Shown in pieces: positions 23,781 to 34,923 of a DNA stretch of 64,000 bases (position 1 is the first letter of the stretch; every line of letters begins with the position of its first letter). A program made the translations under genes and the position numbers. The notes beneath the pieces are model-generated. The model had not been told where the DNA came from. It did not search any database and worked only from the letters and a program-made list of their open reading frames with translations. Origin of the DNA: Clitopilus passeckerianus (lineage: Eukaryota > Basidiomycota > Agaricomycetes > Agaricales > Entolomataceae); the NCBI GenBank assembly GCA_944990035.1, contig CALYLX010000040.1, forward strand, positions 1-64,000, written 5' to 3'.

Positions 23781-24752
23781 ATTGAAGTAGATCTTTCGTA
23801 ATCTACACCGAGGCCTCATGCGGGAGATCTGGGCGCTGAATTCAGGTCCGAACTCATGTTAGCGCCTTACTTTGGATGTAATTCTGTTCAGAAATCAAGT
23901 CGGATTAGCAGTAAATTGATCGAGCGAGTGTTCGGTGCTTGGAAAGAAATTAGCTTAGAGGGGTAGTTTTTCTCTGATTACTTCGAATGAGCAGACTGGC
24001 CAGGCTTCTACCTCGCTGATGCTTGCCAGAATTTCTGGCTTATTACCTAAATGGGGTTATCTCGGTAAATACCGAGATACATACAAAGGATCAACGGGTA
24101 TGTATCGACGCGTCAGCGCGTCAGCCACGACGAACTTACCACGACTCCGCACGTTTTCGCTCTGAAAATAGCGACACGTCCTTGACGCTACGCAGTTTTG
24201 TGACGTGGCTTCCTGGCTGCACATGAAGATCCGTACAGACTAAGGATTTCTGCGAGAAGTGGTTGTCTCCTGGACCCCTCTGCTGCGAGTTTGCCGACGG
24301 GCACCCTCCTGCTCACCCTCAACCTCGATCCTTGAAATTAATTCAAAGCGAGAGGAATCATGAGTCATTGAGGCTTATCAACAAGGTGATCCTTACCTCT
24401 CGCTATTGCAGTCAAACCCTTCAGGTACTGATTGATGTATTATAAATCAACATAGATCCTTGTCACTTCCTAAGTATGGGTGATTGCAAATCTTTCCGAC
24501 GCCAAGGTTTGACCTCGAAGTAATTGGCCATAGAATGACAATCCTCCTCTATGTCATTTCTCTCTGGCAAAGTGCAGGTTCTGGCGAGCGAAACCTGAGC
24601 TTGATCTGATTGGATTCCGGGCCGTGCCTGACGGCATTTCTTGATCATCATCGACCAACTGCGAGAACATAGCCCACCTAACCTCGCATCCTATAAAGGC
24701 TACGACTTCTGTCCCCTGAACCTCACAATCTCCCACCCTTTCCTTCGTCAAC
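23781..24752. other. Intergenic, nothing recognised
   Basis: About 970 bp with only short open frames and no repeats that I can see. Confidence 0.5.
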
Positions 24753-25701
24753 ATGCTGAACATCCTCACTATTGGTGGCTCTCGCAATATCGGCTACCAC
24801 GCCTCGCTTAGGTTCCTGAGTAAGTTGCAGGTTGACTGCTCCCAAGCTGTCTCTAATTATAGTCGCTTCCAGACGCCGGCCACAAAGTGACATATCTCCT
24901 AAGATCATCGTCTGCCTTCGACTCGGACGAGCTTGTCCAACCCCATATCAAATCTGGTCTTGCTCAAGTAGTGAAAGGTGACGCTCTCAAGCGTGACGAT
25001 GTGAAGAACGCGTGGGATGCTGCACAAACACATGGCGGTACGGTCGACGTGGTGCTATTTTCGGTTGGCTTCAGTAAGTGCCTTGCTGCCATAGTATTTT
25101 CCTCCTGGCTGATGCGTTCGTTCTTGTAGCTGGCGTACCTTCCTTCCACATCCTCAAGGGCTTCGTCATCGACCCTCCCAACCTCGTCACTCAATCCATG
25201 CTCAATGTCCTGTCCACCTTGCCCTCGCCATCAACAACCAAAATTGTTGTCGTATCTGCGATGGGTTCCACACCTTCATCGCACGCCAGCCTTCCCTTCC
25301 TACTTCGCCTCTTCCATGGGTACTTCCTCTACCCGCCTCTCAAGGACAAGGCCGGCACCGAACGTGTTCTCGCTCACTGCTCCGGGAAAGGCTGGGATCT
25401 CAAAGCTGATGGCGCCGAACCAACTCTGGAGATCATGAGCACCGATTCCTGGAAGGAAACGGAAGGGTTGCCCGCCCCCGGCACCTTGAAGAACGTGCTC
25501 GTCGTGAAGCCGACTCTGCTCACTGACGGCGAGTGTCTGGCGGAATCGCAGGATGCATCCAAGCCAGTCTATAAGGTCAACGATGGGCCTATACCGTCTG
25601 CATGGAAGGTGTCGAGGAAGGATGTTGCCTACTTCATTTTCGACGCTGTCTCCAATCAGTGGGAGAATTACGCTGGGAAGAGCGTTAACATCGCTTACTA
25701 G
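24753..25701 (+). CDS. NAD(P)-binding Rossmann (NmrA/atypical SDR-like) protein
   Basis: The first strand and glycine loop read MLNILTIGGSRNIGYHASLR, the GGxxxIG dinucleotide-binding pattern of atypical short-chain dehydrogenases. AGHKVTYLLRSS follows as the second strand, VDVVLFSVG as the fourth, and TTKIVVVSAMGSTPSSH as the fifth with the SxxG segment. No clear YxxxK catalytic pair is visible, which suits NmrA-like sensors or reductases better than classical SDRs. Three introns join in phase, and the protein is about 265-270 residues. It ends WENYAGKSVNIAY. The substrate is unknown. Confidence 0.85.
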
Positions 25702-27514
25702 TGCAGTTCTGCGACCTTTCCTCTACGTTCCCTTATATTATTCCCGCTGACACGGCTGCCGCTGTATATAGCCGATATTTATTGAAATTTAACGATTTTA
25801 ATGAATACATATGAGCGTTATCTACCTACTACGAGTGGTTTGAAGGCAAACGGAACTCACCAGAATGTAGAACAATTCCGACAAAGATGAAGACCATTGT
25901 CGAGAATGAGGCATTCGAAGTGGATTCGAGCTCCGACTGATGGGTAACATCCCATTCGCCCGGGCGCGCGTCGGAGATCAATCAACTTCACGGACCGACC
26001 GGCAAAGTCCATCGCGTCTACTATTCAACGCCGGAACTTTGAATGTTTTTCCAAGTTTTCGAGAGCACGTCATTCTGGACCTCTCATAAACTATTCCCGC
26101 ACCTTTCCTAACATATAAGGAAGGCCGCCGAAGTTGCCGAATGCCAAGATCTTAAATTTTACATGGTCTGTGCGTAGTTCTTTGTAGTATAAAAGTTGTA
26201 GTTAGTACATTGCGCGGAATGGAAGTATTCGATAGCCCAGATTCGGTATCACAACTGCGGGTGTGCTACTTAGATTTGCGACTGTGTGAACGCTTCGATC
26301 TCGAGACTTAGTTTAGTTTTGTGATCATTTGATTACTGAGGGATTCCAATTGAAATATATTCAATTCTACACACACATATACATTTACATCGCTACCTAA
26401 GGGAATTTCGGTGTCTAAGAGCGATATTCTACACGAGGCCCACGAATTCGGAGTCGTTAGTTGTGGTTTGAGTTGTTAGTGAGGTTGACTTAGCTCGACT
26501 CTCGCTATCTTATCTAGCCGCCGCTTACCTCTTCACCGCTAGTACTTTCATCTTACCTATACGCTCTCGTTGTAATTCTTGTATATATGGTCTAATTGCA
26601 CAAATCTGTTCTGGCCTTCTGTCTCATTGCGATGCTTCGTGAACAAGCCGGCTTCCTCCCTTTGCGAGAAAGCTCTTGGCAGGTCAATCGATGTGAAAGT
26701 CTAACAACAGTGAATACTCCTTATCCACTCTATTGCCTAGCCTTACCCCACCGATTTTAGCTGCCAACTTGGGGTACTACTATTCGTAAACTATCATTTC
26801 TTCCCTTCCAGAGAAAGAACGTGGCCACCCAACGGAAGGAATCTCCAGGACATCACCCACCCAACGACAATTAATTATATTTAGCCCTGTGTACGATATC
26901 CAAAATCACCTAGATCGATGTTGACTATCCGAGTGAGTAGCCATACGGCCGCGGTCTCTGACATTAGCTTCAAATTTTTCAAGGCTGACCTGCCCCAGCC
27001 TGCGCTCTGCCGTGTACACGCATCTCAATGGCTTAGTCGCTATCTCCCCAATACGAAGTCCCATGCGAATGCACCCAACGGATCGTAAATAAGCCTCAGG
27101 TAGTCTCTATCAGAGACACTCTAGAAGCTTCGTTCGCGACTGCAGTATCTGGTCGCACTGCCTGATAGGTTCTACCCTCGGGAGGTAATCGTAATCCTAT
27201 AAGGGCTGAATGAGAATGAGCTTGCTTTCTCCCGTAATAGATTTACCAAATCTCGTTTACGTTCGTCCCTTCTTCTTTTCGAATTGGGCCAATTCACCCA
27301 CTCGTTCATATCCAACTACTGTGGCCTCAAGAACGTAATTATTGAGTTCTCGAGGGTAAAATATGTCCATCGGAATCCAAGGAGTTGACGTTCTTCTGCG
27401 CCGAGGCCGAAGTGATTGATATTAAAGGTAGTAGGTACGTGAAGTCAGTATAAGTAGCTCATGCTCGACTTTGAAGGCTACGCATCCACCAGCTACTCGC
27501 ACTCGCAATCCACT
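25702..27514. other. 1.8 kb gene-free stretch before the accessory region
   Basis: No open frame of note. It contains a TATAAAAG-like box near 26,188, A/T-rich runs near 26,340-26,400 and a long pyrimidine-rich part from about 26,480, a layout that could fit a decayed LTR, but I cannot find paired ends. For the next gene, a TATAAGTA lies at about 27,449, 66 bp upstream of its ATG. Confidence 0.4.
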
Positions 27515-27829
27515 ATGCATTTTAGTCGGCTGTTTGTCTTGAGCTCGCTTGCCTTGGCTCTGTCCGTCGCCGCTGGACCAGCCGCAGGCGAGCAATGGTG
27601 CACTCTTGAATGCGTTGGTTCCAACTATGCCAGAATCTGTAACAGTGATAGGTATGTCCTTGATAGAATGGACTTTTCAACTGGTTAACGACGTAATATC
27701 AGATCCGGGAGCTGCATTTGCTCTTCGAACTACTCGACCTGCTTGGGGGGTTGTTGGTTGACTGATGGGTGCCCGCGAACCAATCAGCAAGCTTTCTTGG
27801 ATCTGTTGGCTAAGGAGTGTGGCGCCTAG
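27515..27829 (+). CDS. Small secreted cysteine-rich protein
   Basis: Two exons (27,515-27,651 and 27,703-27,829) encode 87 residues. The N-terminus MHFSRLFVLSSLALALSVAA is a clear signal peptide with a likely cut near AAG/PAAG. The mature part has nine cysteines in about 60 residues, including WCTLEC, SCICSS, CLGGC and DGCP. The pattern is partly like a CFEM domain but does not fit its eight-Cys spacing well. An in-frame ATG 18 codons upstream is rejected because it would bury the signal peptide. The role is unknown. Size and composition match fungal effector-type or cell-wall proteins, but nothing shows which. Confidence 0.75.
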
Positions 27830-28472
27830 GCTTGGTCAGGTATGATAATTGTCGCCTCTGCTCCCCCGGACTGACACATTTCATCAGCCTGACCTCGAGC
27901 ATTACAATATCCCGGAAAACATTCTGTATTCTCTTTAGTGCATAGACTGTTTATGTATATGTTGCATCACTTTTTTGAATAGAGTATCTGTTTCCGTCGG
28001 TACAGAAGCACATCAAGGTGTCCCCATGATCCATCGTATTCATTACTAGAAGCAGTTCCCTCGAGGCAAGTGCATAATGTGGGGCTGTACACCCGAGGTA
28101 CGCGACCCGCCTCCCGAGGTAATCCCAGGGGAATTCTCGAAGCAGCTTCCCAAGACTTTCAGCTTGACGAGGCCACTCCTGGCCGTTAGTCGACGCCTCC
28201 AAGCGACTATGCGAAGGAAAAAGAGTGGACGAAGAGTCATCGGACGACTCCGTGCCCTCCGGATATAGGAAATGATCTGCACAAATCACGCTCATGTGAT
28301 CCAAAAATAGCGGATTTTCCGAGACCCGACGCCATATGGTGAGAAATCAAATCCCCGCAACAAACCCATCTTCATTTGGTCTCCATGTCAATCAACATTT
28401 CCTTCAAATTGACCCTCATCTTCCCCGCGTCTGCTCCTTGCTGGCGCACTTTTGAAGAGCCAAGTCCACGCT
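27830..28472. other. Intergenic, possible relic
   Basis: The minus strand at about 28,020-28,200 is open and vaguely ankyrin-like (AYLGCTAPHYALASRELLL). This is too weak to call a gene. Confidence 0.35.
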
Positions 28473-29288
28473 ATGGCTTCCGCTAGGTCCAGCCTGGCCT
28501 CCACACTCCTTAAACTCTACGTGTTCTCGGTTCTACTGAGCGGTTGGCTCGTGTCTGCACAGAGCAATATCCCGAACCTGCCCAGCTGTGCTCAACCTTG
28601 CGCAGACAGTGCTATCAAGGCTTCTGGGTGCTCCGCGTACGTAACATGCTCTGTTTCCTCGACGAGTTCTGATAACTTTTCAGATCCGACGCTGCTTGCC
28701 TCTGCAAGAGCAACGGTTTCCAATCCTCGACCAACCAATGCGCGTCAAAGGCATGCCCAATCGAGGACCGCTCGAGTACCATAGGTGCCCTTCAGGATTA
28801 CTGTGAAGCCGGTGCGTTATTCCCGTCTTTTACTTCTAACTACTTTTCCTTACTTCTTGACCTCTAGCTCAACCGCCACCTCCTTCAACGTCAACCTCGT
28901 CAAGCAGTAAGTACTTCCTCTGACTTGGATGCTCGAGCGTCAGCTGAGTCAACTTTCAGGCAGCTCCTCTCCCGCCGGAACCACCACTGGCAAGCCTACC
29001 AACACCGTCACTCAGCCGACCCCTACCACGAAGGGCTCGACTACCGGTACTCCTCCCCCGGCTACAGTCACGGTCACCAACCAAGGCACCACGCCCCTTC
29101 CGAGTCTCAGCCTCCCATCCTCCCCTGTTCCATCTGGCGACGGTACCTCCGTCGTACTGGAGACTGTCACTGGATTGCCCAGCGATAATGCTGCTCTGGG
29201 TCTACGTGCAGTCATGGATGCGCCTCTTGCAGGAATGCTGGGTGTTGGCCTTCTTGGTGCCGTGCTCGGTTCATTGGCTGTCCTCTGA
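28473..29288 (+). CDS. CFEM-domain GPI-anchored protein 1
   Basis: Secreted, probably cell-surface protein. A signal peptide (LYVFSVLLSGWLVSAQS) is followed by a CFEM domain with eight cysteines (SCAQPCADSAIKASGCS, ACLCKS, QCASKACP, DYCEA), then a long Ser/Thr/Pro-rich stalk and a hydrophobic C-terminus (GMLGVGLLGAVLGSLAVL) typical of GPI attachment. Four exons join in phase. In other fungi CFEM proteins take up heme iron or act in adhesion and host interaction. An upstream in-frame ATG at 28,452 is possible. The next gene downstream has the same architecture. Confidence 0.9.
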
Positions 29289-29863
29289 GCCTGACGTGAA
29301 CGGCCGAATGGTGTAGCCAAAACATGAATACATGGTCGAGCAGATGCAAAGATATCGCAAAACTTCTCCCTGTTACGATCCCCTTTACTTCCTCGACCTC
29401 ACGGACCTGTACCCGTATACCCGATGCCCTTGGTTTAACCGGTCATACATACCCCGCATTATCTTTCGTCGAATCTTTCGTGTATATCGTCGTTTCCAGA
29501 AGTCACTTATGTCGTCGTAGTATCACGTTATATGTACGCGTGGATCCGAAATCACAATTTTTCTGTCAATGTAACCACGTCTCCCTGTCCTCCTGCCAGC
29601 TCCCACTACTCCCAGTCCCAACCGAACACCCTTCCACAAAATTCCGGAACAAAAGGGGATATCACTACATCCGGCTAAATTTCCCACATGGTTTTCCTGT
29701 GTCGGCTTGATCACGCCCATCGTCCGTATCCATGGGCAGAAAAATGGCCCAACAAAGGCTACACTCGGAATCTGCTCTCTCTCACGAACGCCCTCCACGG
29801 CCAAGGGCACCTTCAAGTATACCCAGCTTTTCGTCCCGAGATTCTGACTAGACAACATCTTCA
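29289..29863. other. Intergenic, nothing recognised
   Basis: Region between two tandem CFEM genes. Open frames are short and lack domains. Confidence 0.5.
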
Positions 29864-30618
29864 ATGGCCCCGACAATACCCACATTCCTTTCTCTTCATC
29901 GCAAGATCAACGTCTTCGCGTTTTTACTTCTGCTAGTGCCACTGTGGTCAAATATTGGCGTACAGGCTCAGCTCCTTATCCAAGTTCCTGGTCTTCCGAC
30001 CTGCGCTGATTCGTGTGCAGATCGAGCTGCTTTTACTTCTGGATGTCTTCCGTGAGTGTAGTTCCTCCGTGGTGGTGCTGATGAATAATTCGAGCTGACA
30101 CATTATCCAGGATAACACAAAAATGTCTCTGCACACCTCCTGCCCCCACATTTTCCTCTGCTACCCTCACCTGCGCGGAACGATCCTGCACAACACCTGA
30201 GATATTCACCGTGAGGCAAGCCTTGACTAGCTTCTGTGCCGCCGTAACTCGTGCGTCGTCCTCTCCCATCCATCGCTTCACAGATTTCTAACATTTCTTA
30301 CGAATAGCATCCGACACAGCAACCTCGGATACCACCTCTCTCACCACAGAAACCTCTATATCCACTACGGAGTCGTCAACATCCGTTCCCACCACGAGTG
30401 ACCCCGCCACAGAGACTCCCACCCTCACGCCAACACCCAGTTCTACCACCACCATCACGGTGCCTCCAGATAGCACGACCGTCGTTTTCGAGACTGTCAC
30501 TGCTACGTCGAACGCTATTGCTTCGTTTAGGCCTTCCTTCGGTTTGGAGCATGGAGCATGGTTGACTCTTCTTCCGACCTTCCTCGGCCTGTTCTTTGGA
30601 ATCCTGGCCATCCTGTAA
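29864..30618 (+). CDS. CFEM-domain GPI-anchored protein 2
   Basis: The layout matches the preceding gene: signal peptide (NVFAFLLLLVPLWSNIGVQA), CFEM cysteines (TCADSCADRAAFTSGC, CLCTPP, CAERSC, FCAAV), a Thr/Ser-rich stalk (ETSISTTESSTSVPTTSD), and a C-terminal hydrophobic stretch (LLPTFLGLFFGILAIL) for GPI attachment. Three exons. The two genes are 575 bp apart, head to tail, and share a VVFETVT/VVLETVT motif before the anchor, so they look like an old tandem duplication. CFEM sequences have diverged strongly, as is usual for exposed proteins. Confidence 0.88.
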
Positions 30619-31148
30619 TTCCGCCGCTGCAGCTGGAGCTCCTGCAGCATTCTCTGCTCGTGCAGATGTACACTAGGCCGCGTCGCACGCGAAGCCTGTA
30701 TCGGTTCAGCCAGCTTGATGTCAGCTGATCGACATATCCCTCTTCTTTACAAGAAACGCGGCAGAGTCGCCTTATACCCTTCCCCATTCCCGATCCTCCT
30801 TAAATCTTACACCTTTCGCCTTTTATTTCGGCGTTTGCCCTTAAGCACGTCCACTCATTTGACATGATGCTCATCACACTTTATTGTCGGTCATCATAAC
30901 TTATTCAAACACATCAATGTACAACTACGTTTTAACCCCCCCAAGTTCCATAAATATAACGCCGGTTGGATAAATAATATCAAGATGAGTGTCCTTGGTT
31001 GATTATGGCTGTGGCGCCGACCACCCGGCAGGCCCAAGAAGAGAAAGAAGATGTTGTGATGTGATATGTATCAGGAAGAACACTGACATACGTCTCGGTT
31101 CAGGTCGTCGGCCGAGGGTGAGGGTCCCACTTGGAGAGACCTGCTGTT
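30619..31148. other. Convergent 3' region
   Basis: 3' ends of the CFEM 2 gene and of the minus-strand DUF6593-like gene. The latter may extend to 31,003 if a further intron (donor GTACGT at about 31,229) is used. Confidence 0.4.
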
Positions 31149-31828
31149 CTACCAAGCAGCAGATGGTACCGGGCAGCTCATAGTAGGCGATTCGCGACGT
31201 AAATGTGTGGTATCTTGCGAACGTACTGTGTCCCACTCCCCGACCTGATGGTAGGTGATCAAAAGGAGGATAAACAAGGCTTCGGCCTCTGGGGTTGAGG
31301 CGTCAAAGCTGAGAGATGCTGGTTTGGAGGGGAGAAGTGAACGTTTCTGGTAAGGGGTGAAAACGCAGATGAGCCTGGATGAGCTCTTTATCGTCGTATA
31401 CACCTAGGTGCGGTTAGATCTCGTAACATTGCATATAGCAGAATGTTTGGATCACCTGCACCACACCGCTCTCTGAATCACGGCGAACTACCCATTCCTT
31501 TCCTCCAAAGTTCCAGATGATCTCACTGGTAGAGGTCCTGCAGAAGCACCACGCTTGTTAAATAATGAACGATACAGGACGTCTGGCCCACGTACCTCGT
31601 TAGGACATCGAGCTTGTAAAGCTTCTCGCCTACTTGCACTCGACCATCCCTCCAATCCAACTTCGCGGTTCCAGCTTCGGTCCCTGTAAGGCTGGTCACC
31701 TTTGGACTTCCTCGTCGATCCACGGAGGTACGAACTAGGATTTCCTGGCGTGCTTCTGTTCCGTTGAGAGAGTACCCTCCATTCAGGTATCCGGACTTGT
31801 TGTCGAAGGTGAGCTTTCTCTGGCTCAT
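31149..31828 (-). CDS. DUF6593-like small basidiomycete protein
   Basis: Starts MSQRKLTFDNKSGYLNGGYS and continues KLDWRDGRVQVGEKLYKLDV, WNFGGKEWVVRRDS, YTTIKSSSRLICVFTPYQK, and a hydrophobic C-terminal segment EALFILLLITYHQ. This order (a LTF.N start, an IEW/LDW strand, a W-containing strand, Y-W/R strands, a late hydrophobic helix) resembles the basidiomycete DUF6593 family, whose function is unknown. Three exons are clear. The 3' end is uncertain: reading straight through gives a stop at 31,149, and an alternative last exon would end at 31,003. Confidence 0.6.
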
Positions 31829-32450
31829 GGGATAACGGAGAGAAGGAAGGGGGAGAAGAAGACAAAGCTATGTTTTGGCTTTCTCTTATCCCGTTTCCTT
31901 TGAACGACGGAAATAGAAAGACAGCGTCTATGTTCGACCGTGCTCCTCTTTTTGTGTGTTGACAAGATAGAATGATGCCGATTCGGCTTGTATGAATGCG
32001 TGTTTGCTCAGGTCCAGCTTCTATCGGCCCATCGGCAACTAGAGTTATGTCCAGCATAAATATATGTTGCCCTAGGTATGAGTCGTCCATCCAAGCCTGC
32101 TAGAACAGCCATGGCGTTCAACAGAAGCATCATAAAGAAGCATCATTTGCATAGCCTCGCCAGAGGGTTCAGTCCGGGTGCCGGCCCGCCAGCGTCAAAC
32201 CAGGCGCCAAAACCAGAGTCCAGCAGGGAATTTCCATCCTTACCTCATTAACGTACTTTGAACTCCCAGGGAAAGCTTTTGAAGTGTTTGAAATCCATCT
32301 CTAAACCTTTTCCCGGCCTCCACCCAACGGTCAGATGATGCCTGTGCCGCATCCATCGGCTCCGACACAATAGGTACGAGTCAAATCCAGAAAGACTCTT
32401 ACCCTGCATAGAGTGCTTCTCCTAAGCTGCATCCTCCGTCATCTCCACTT
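31829..32450. other. Divergent promoter region
   Basis: Between the minus-strand DUF6593-like gene and the plus-strand MHQ pair. A long open frame crosses it on the minus strand (to 32,090), but it is out of frame with the gene and has no domain. Confidence 0.5.
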
Positions 32451-33389
32451 ATGCATCAAGAACACAACATACCGTGGAACCAATTGGCCAAGAACTTCCG
32501 GTTTATTCGGCATAATCCCCATTTTACACCACAAGTGACAGGCGTCTGGCCCAGAGATCTGCCTTCCCAAGCTCGTGATCTTGACCACTTTCGACGTGTT
32601 CTGGGGAAAGCTATCAGCACATTTGCAGATACAGAGCGCAGGAAATACGATGGTGCCACGTTGGTACTATCTCCCAATGCCTTGTTGTTCTCGAATGAAA
32701 TCAAGGAACGTTACCGTCAACGTTATGGCTACAATCTCGATGACAAGGTCCAACAGCTAAAGTATTGGGAGTGGGCGGCGGATCTCTACAGAGACTCTCT
32801 TGTAGCACCCCCTCGGAAGTTCTATGAGCCACACATGAACCTTTCCGACGCCGTGACGATTTTCATTTCGGAGAATCAGCTTCACCCCATCCTGATATTG
32901 GCCCATAATCCAGACACACCGATATTATCGCTCAAGCACCAACCACAAATATCTCAATACTATGAACATGGATTTGCAGGAGTTATCGAACCTGCCCTTT
33001 ACTCCTACGTGTTCATTAATCTCTTTGCCGCGATTGGGATTTTGGATGACGGGAGGTACCTTGAAACAAAGGCGTATTCACAACTCCTCGAGACAGTTGG
33101 ACTGAATAGGGCTGGCCGTTATATGCATACGCGATATCTTGACAAAATGGAGAAGGACGCAGGAACGAAGGCGCCATTGCTTCACAAGGATTATCCACTC
33201 CTTAAAGAGTATCTTAAGGCTTGCTTTGCAATCCTCTACAGATACGAGATGGTATTACGGGAGTTGGGCGATGATCCCTGCTGGGAAGACGAGATATTGT
33301 GGTTGTTCGTTTTCCCTAAAATCGGACATCGTGGTGTCAGAATAGATAGCAAGGTTGTGGAAGGTTGCGAGAAGTATTACTTTGCTTGA
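32451..33389 (+). CDS. MHQ-family protein 1 (unrecognised, intronless)
   Basis: Single-exon gene of 312 residues. I do not recognise the family. It begins MHQEHNIPWNQLAKNFRFIR, and two paralogues lie in this window (33,559-34,500 and 49,114-50,012). Shared blocks are the MHQxHxIPWN start, a DLxxFRxxLxxxI...TERxKY helix, FSxExKxRY, a LAExQIPxLLxLAHxP-like block (here ISENQLHPILILAHNP), PALYSYVFINLFAAIGILDD with GRYLETKAY, HKDYPLLKEYLKACFAILYR, and a W near the end. No signal peptide, membrane helix or known catalytic motif is visible, so a soluble mainly helical protein is likely. Lack of introns is unusual here, where most genes have several. The C-terminal 40 residues are not shared. Confidence 0.85.
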   Translation: MHQEHNIPWNQLAKNFRFIRHNPHFTPQVTGVWPRDLPSQARDLDHFRRVLGKAISTFADTERRKYDGATLVLSPNALLFSNEIKERYRQRYGYNLDDKVQQLKYWEWAADLYRDSLVAPPRKFYEPHMNLSDAVTIFISENQLHPILILAHNPDTPILSLKHQPQISQYYEHGFAGVIEPALYSYVFINLFAAIGILDDGRYLETKAYSQLLETVGLNRAGRYMHTRYLDKMEKDAGTKAPLLHKDYPLLKEYLKACFAILYRYEMVLRELGDDPCWEDEILWLFVFPKIGHRGVRIDSKVVEGCEKYYFA

Positions 33390-33558
33390 ACTAGATGAAC
33401 AATGATGATGATAATTGACGTTCTGTCTCTTCGAGTCTAACTGATCTATCGTAAATGCTGTGTCGGTCCCGAGATGTCATCAGCATCCCAGCATAAAAAG
33501 GGCTCCATTCAAAGGCGATCGAGCAACGCGTCCTACCCGACCATTCAGACAAGACGCG

Positions 33559-34500
33559 ATGCATCAAGAACACGCCATACCCTGGAACAAAGTCGCCTCG
33601 CACTTCCAGTTTGTCTGTGACAACGTCCACCATACGCCACGCGTAACAGGTCTCTTTCCTCACGGCAACTCATCGCAAGCCAAAGATCTCGAATACTTTC
33701 GTTTGGCCCTGACCAAATCCATCACCGACTTCTCCGCGACAGAGCGAAAGAAGTACGACAAACACTATCCTCCACCCAAAGACGGCCTCGTCTTCTCAGA
33801 TGAGCTGAAGAAGAAGTACTTCGGATCCAAGGAGCAGTACAAGGACTATCTGAACGATACAAATCAGAGTCTGGAATCCTGGATAAGCACCAGGCGTATC
33901 CGAACGTGGGTCGACCCACCGGACGAAGTTTATGACACCAGCAACGCCAACCTCGCAGAAGTGATCAAGATCCTCCTCGCAGAGAACCAAATTCCCCAAT
34001 TGCTCATGCTCGCCCATCATCCCAAATTACCTATCGAGAAGCTGGATCATCTGAGCTGGGGACACCACTTCGGATTCTCCAGAGTCATGGAGTCAGCGTT
34101 GCAGGGATATCTCCTAATCAACATGTTCGCCGCCACGGGTGTCTTGGACGACGGGAGGTATCTCAAGACGAGAGAGTACGACTGCTTCATCCGCCAGCTC
34201 ACCGAACATATGGACTATCCAGCTCAAGTTCTCATCCATCACCAGTTCCTCGACAAGATGCCAACAGATCCAGATACAGGACACCCGATGCTTCATAAGG
34301 ATTATAGCCTTTTGAAGGAGTACGTCAAGACGTGCTTTGCTCTTCTTTACAGATACGACCTCCTTCTCCGTGAGGTCGGAGTGGAGCCTAATTGGGCCCG
34401 ACAGATTACTGGGCGGTTTGAGTGGGGAATGGTAGGCCAGGGAAAGGTGCCAATCGTTGTTGAAAAGAAAGGGGATGATTGGTCGTATAGCTTCGCCTAG
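33559..34500 (+). CDS. MHQ-family protein 2 (unrecognised, intronless)
   Basis: Single exon, 313 residues from the conserved MHQEHAIPWNKVASHF start. An in-frame ATG 33 codons upstream is rejected because the other copies begin at MHQ. It lies 170 bp downstream of copy 1 in the same orientation, so it is a tandem duplicate. Conserved blocks include TERKKYDK, LLAENQIPQLLMLAHHP, GFSRVMESALQGYLLINMFA, TGVLDDGRYLKTREY and MLHKDYSLLKEYVKTCFALL followed by YRYDLLLREVGVEPNW. It resembles copy 3 more than copy 1 does in the second half. No function can be assigned. Confidence 0.85.
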   Translation: MHQEHAIPWNKVASHFQFVCDNVHHTPRVTGLFPHGNSSQAKDLEYFRLALTKSITDFSATERKKYDKHYPPPKDGLVFSDELKKKYFGSKEQYKDYLNDTNQSLESWISTRRIRTWVDPPDEVYDTSNANLAEVIKILLAENQIPQLLMLAHHPKLPIEKLDHLSWGHHFGFSRVMESALQGYLLINMFAATGVLDDGRYLKTREYDCFIRQLTEHMDYPAQVLIHHQFLDKMPTDPDTGHPMLHKDYSLLKEYVKTCFALLYRYDLLLREVGVEPNWARQITGRFEWGMVGQGKVPIVVEKKGDDWSYSFA

Positions 34501-34923
34501 ACTCTCGATAGATGCCAGAGAGCTTGATAGCGGTGTTAGATGTAATCATGTAGTTTACGGTCAAGGATGACCTTGACACGGCATTCCATAGCCTTCATAC
34601 CAGGACCGAAATCTTGACAAGCTGGAGCGCAGTCGGAGAGGCGCTACATCGGCCCCCAAGTACAGCGCCTCAGTTTCCTCGTGACGTCATGGCGACTGGT
34701 AATTACATATGCAAACACCTAGAAAACTCAACGTTCTTCGTTTGGTTGGTGCTTTCATTGGATGGTAATCATCTTAAGCGCGAGAAGGTACGGTTCGAAT
34801 ACAACGCGACGAGGATTCATTACTTTTGGATATCGACGACATGAATACAACGACGCTTGTATAAAGTATCACTATCTCTGCCTATTCATAACAGTCCATA
34901 GTCCATAAGTACGCTTAAAGCGC
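34501..34923. other. Convergent intergenic, nothing recognised
   Basis: 3' regions of MHQ 2 and CFEM 3. Confidence 0.5.

Noticed and set aside
27951..28304. Minus-strand frame with an ankyrin-like phrase
   Set aside because: Only one loose repeat-like segment and no second repeat or exon partner; too weak.
31488..32090. 200-codon minus-strand open frame
   Set aside because: It overlaps the first exons of the DUF6593-like gene in another frame and contains no domain; the in-phase exons of that gene explain the region.
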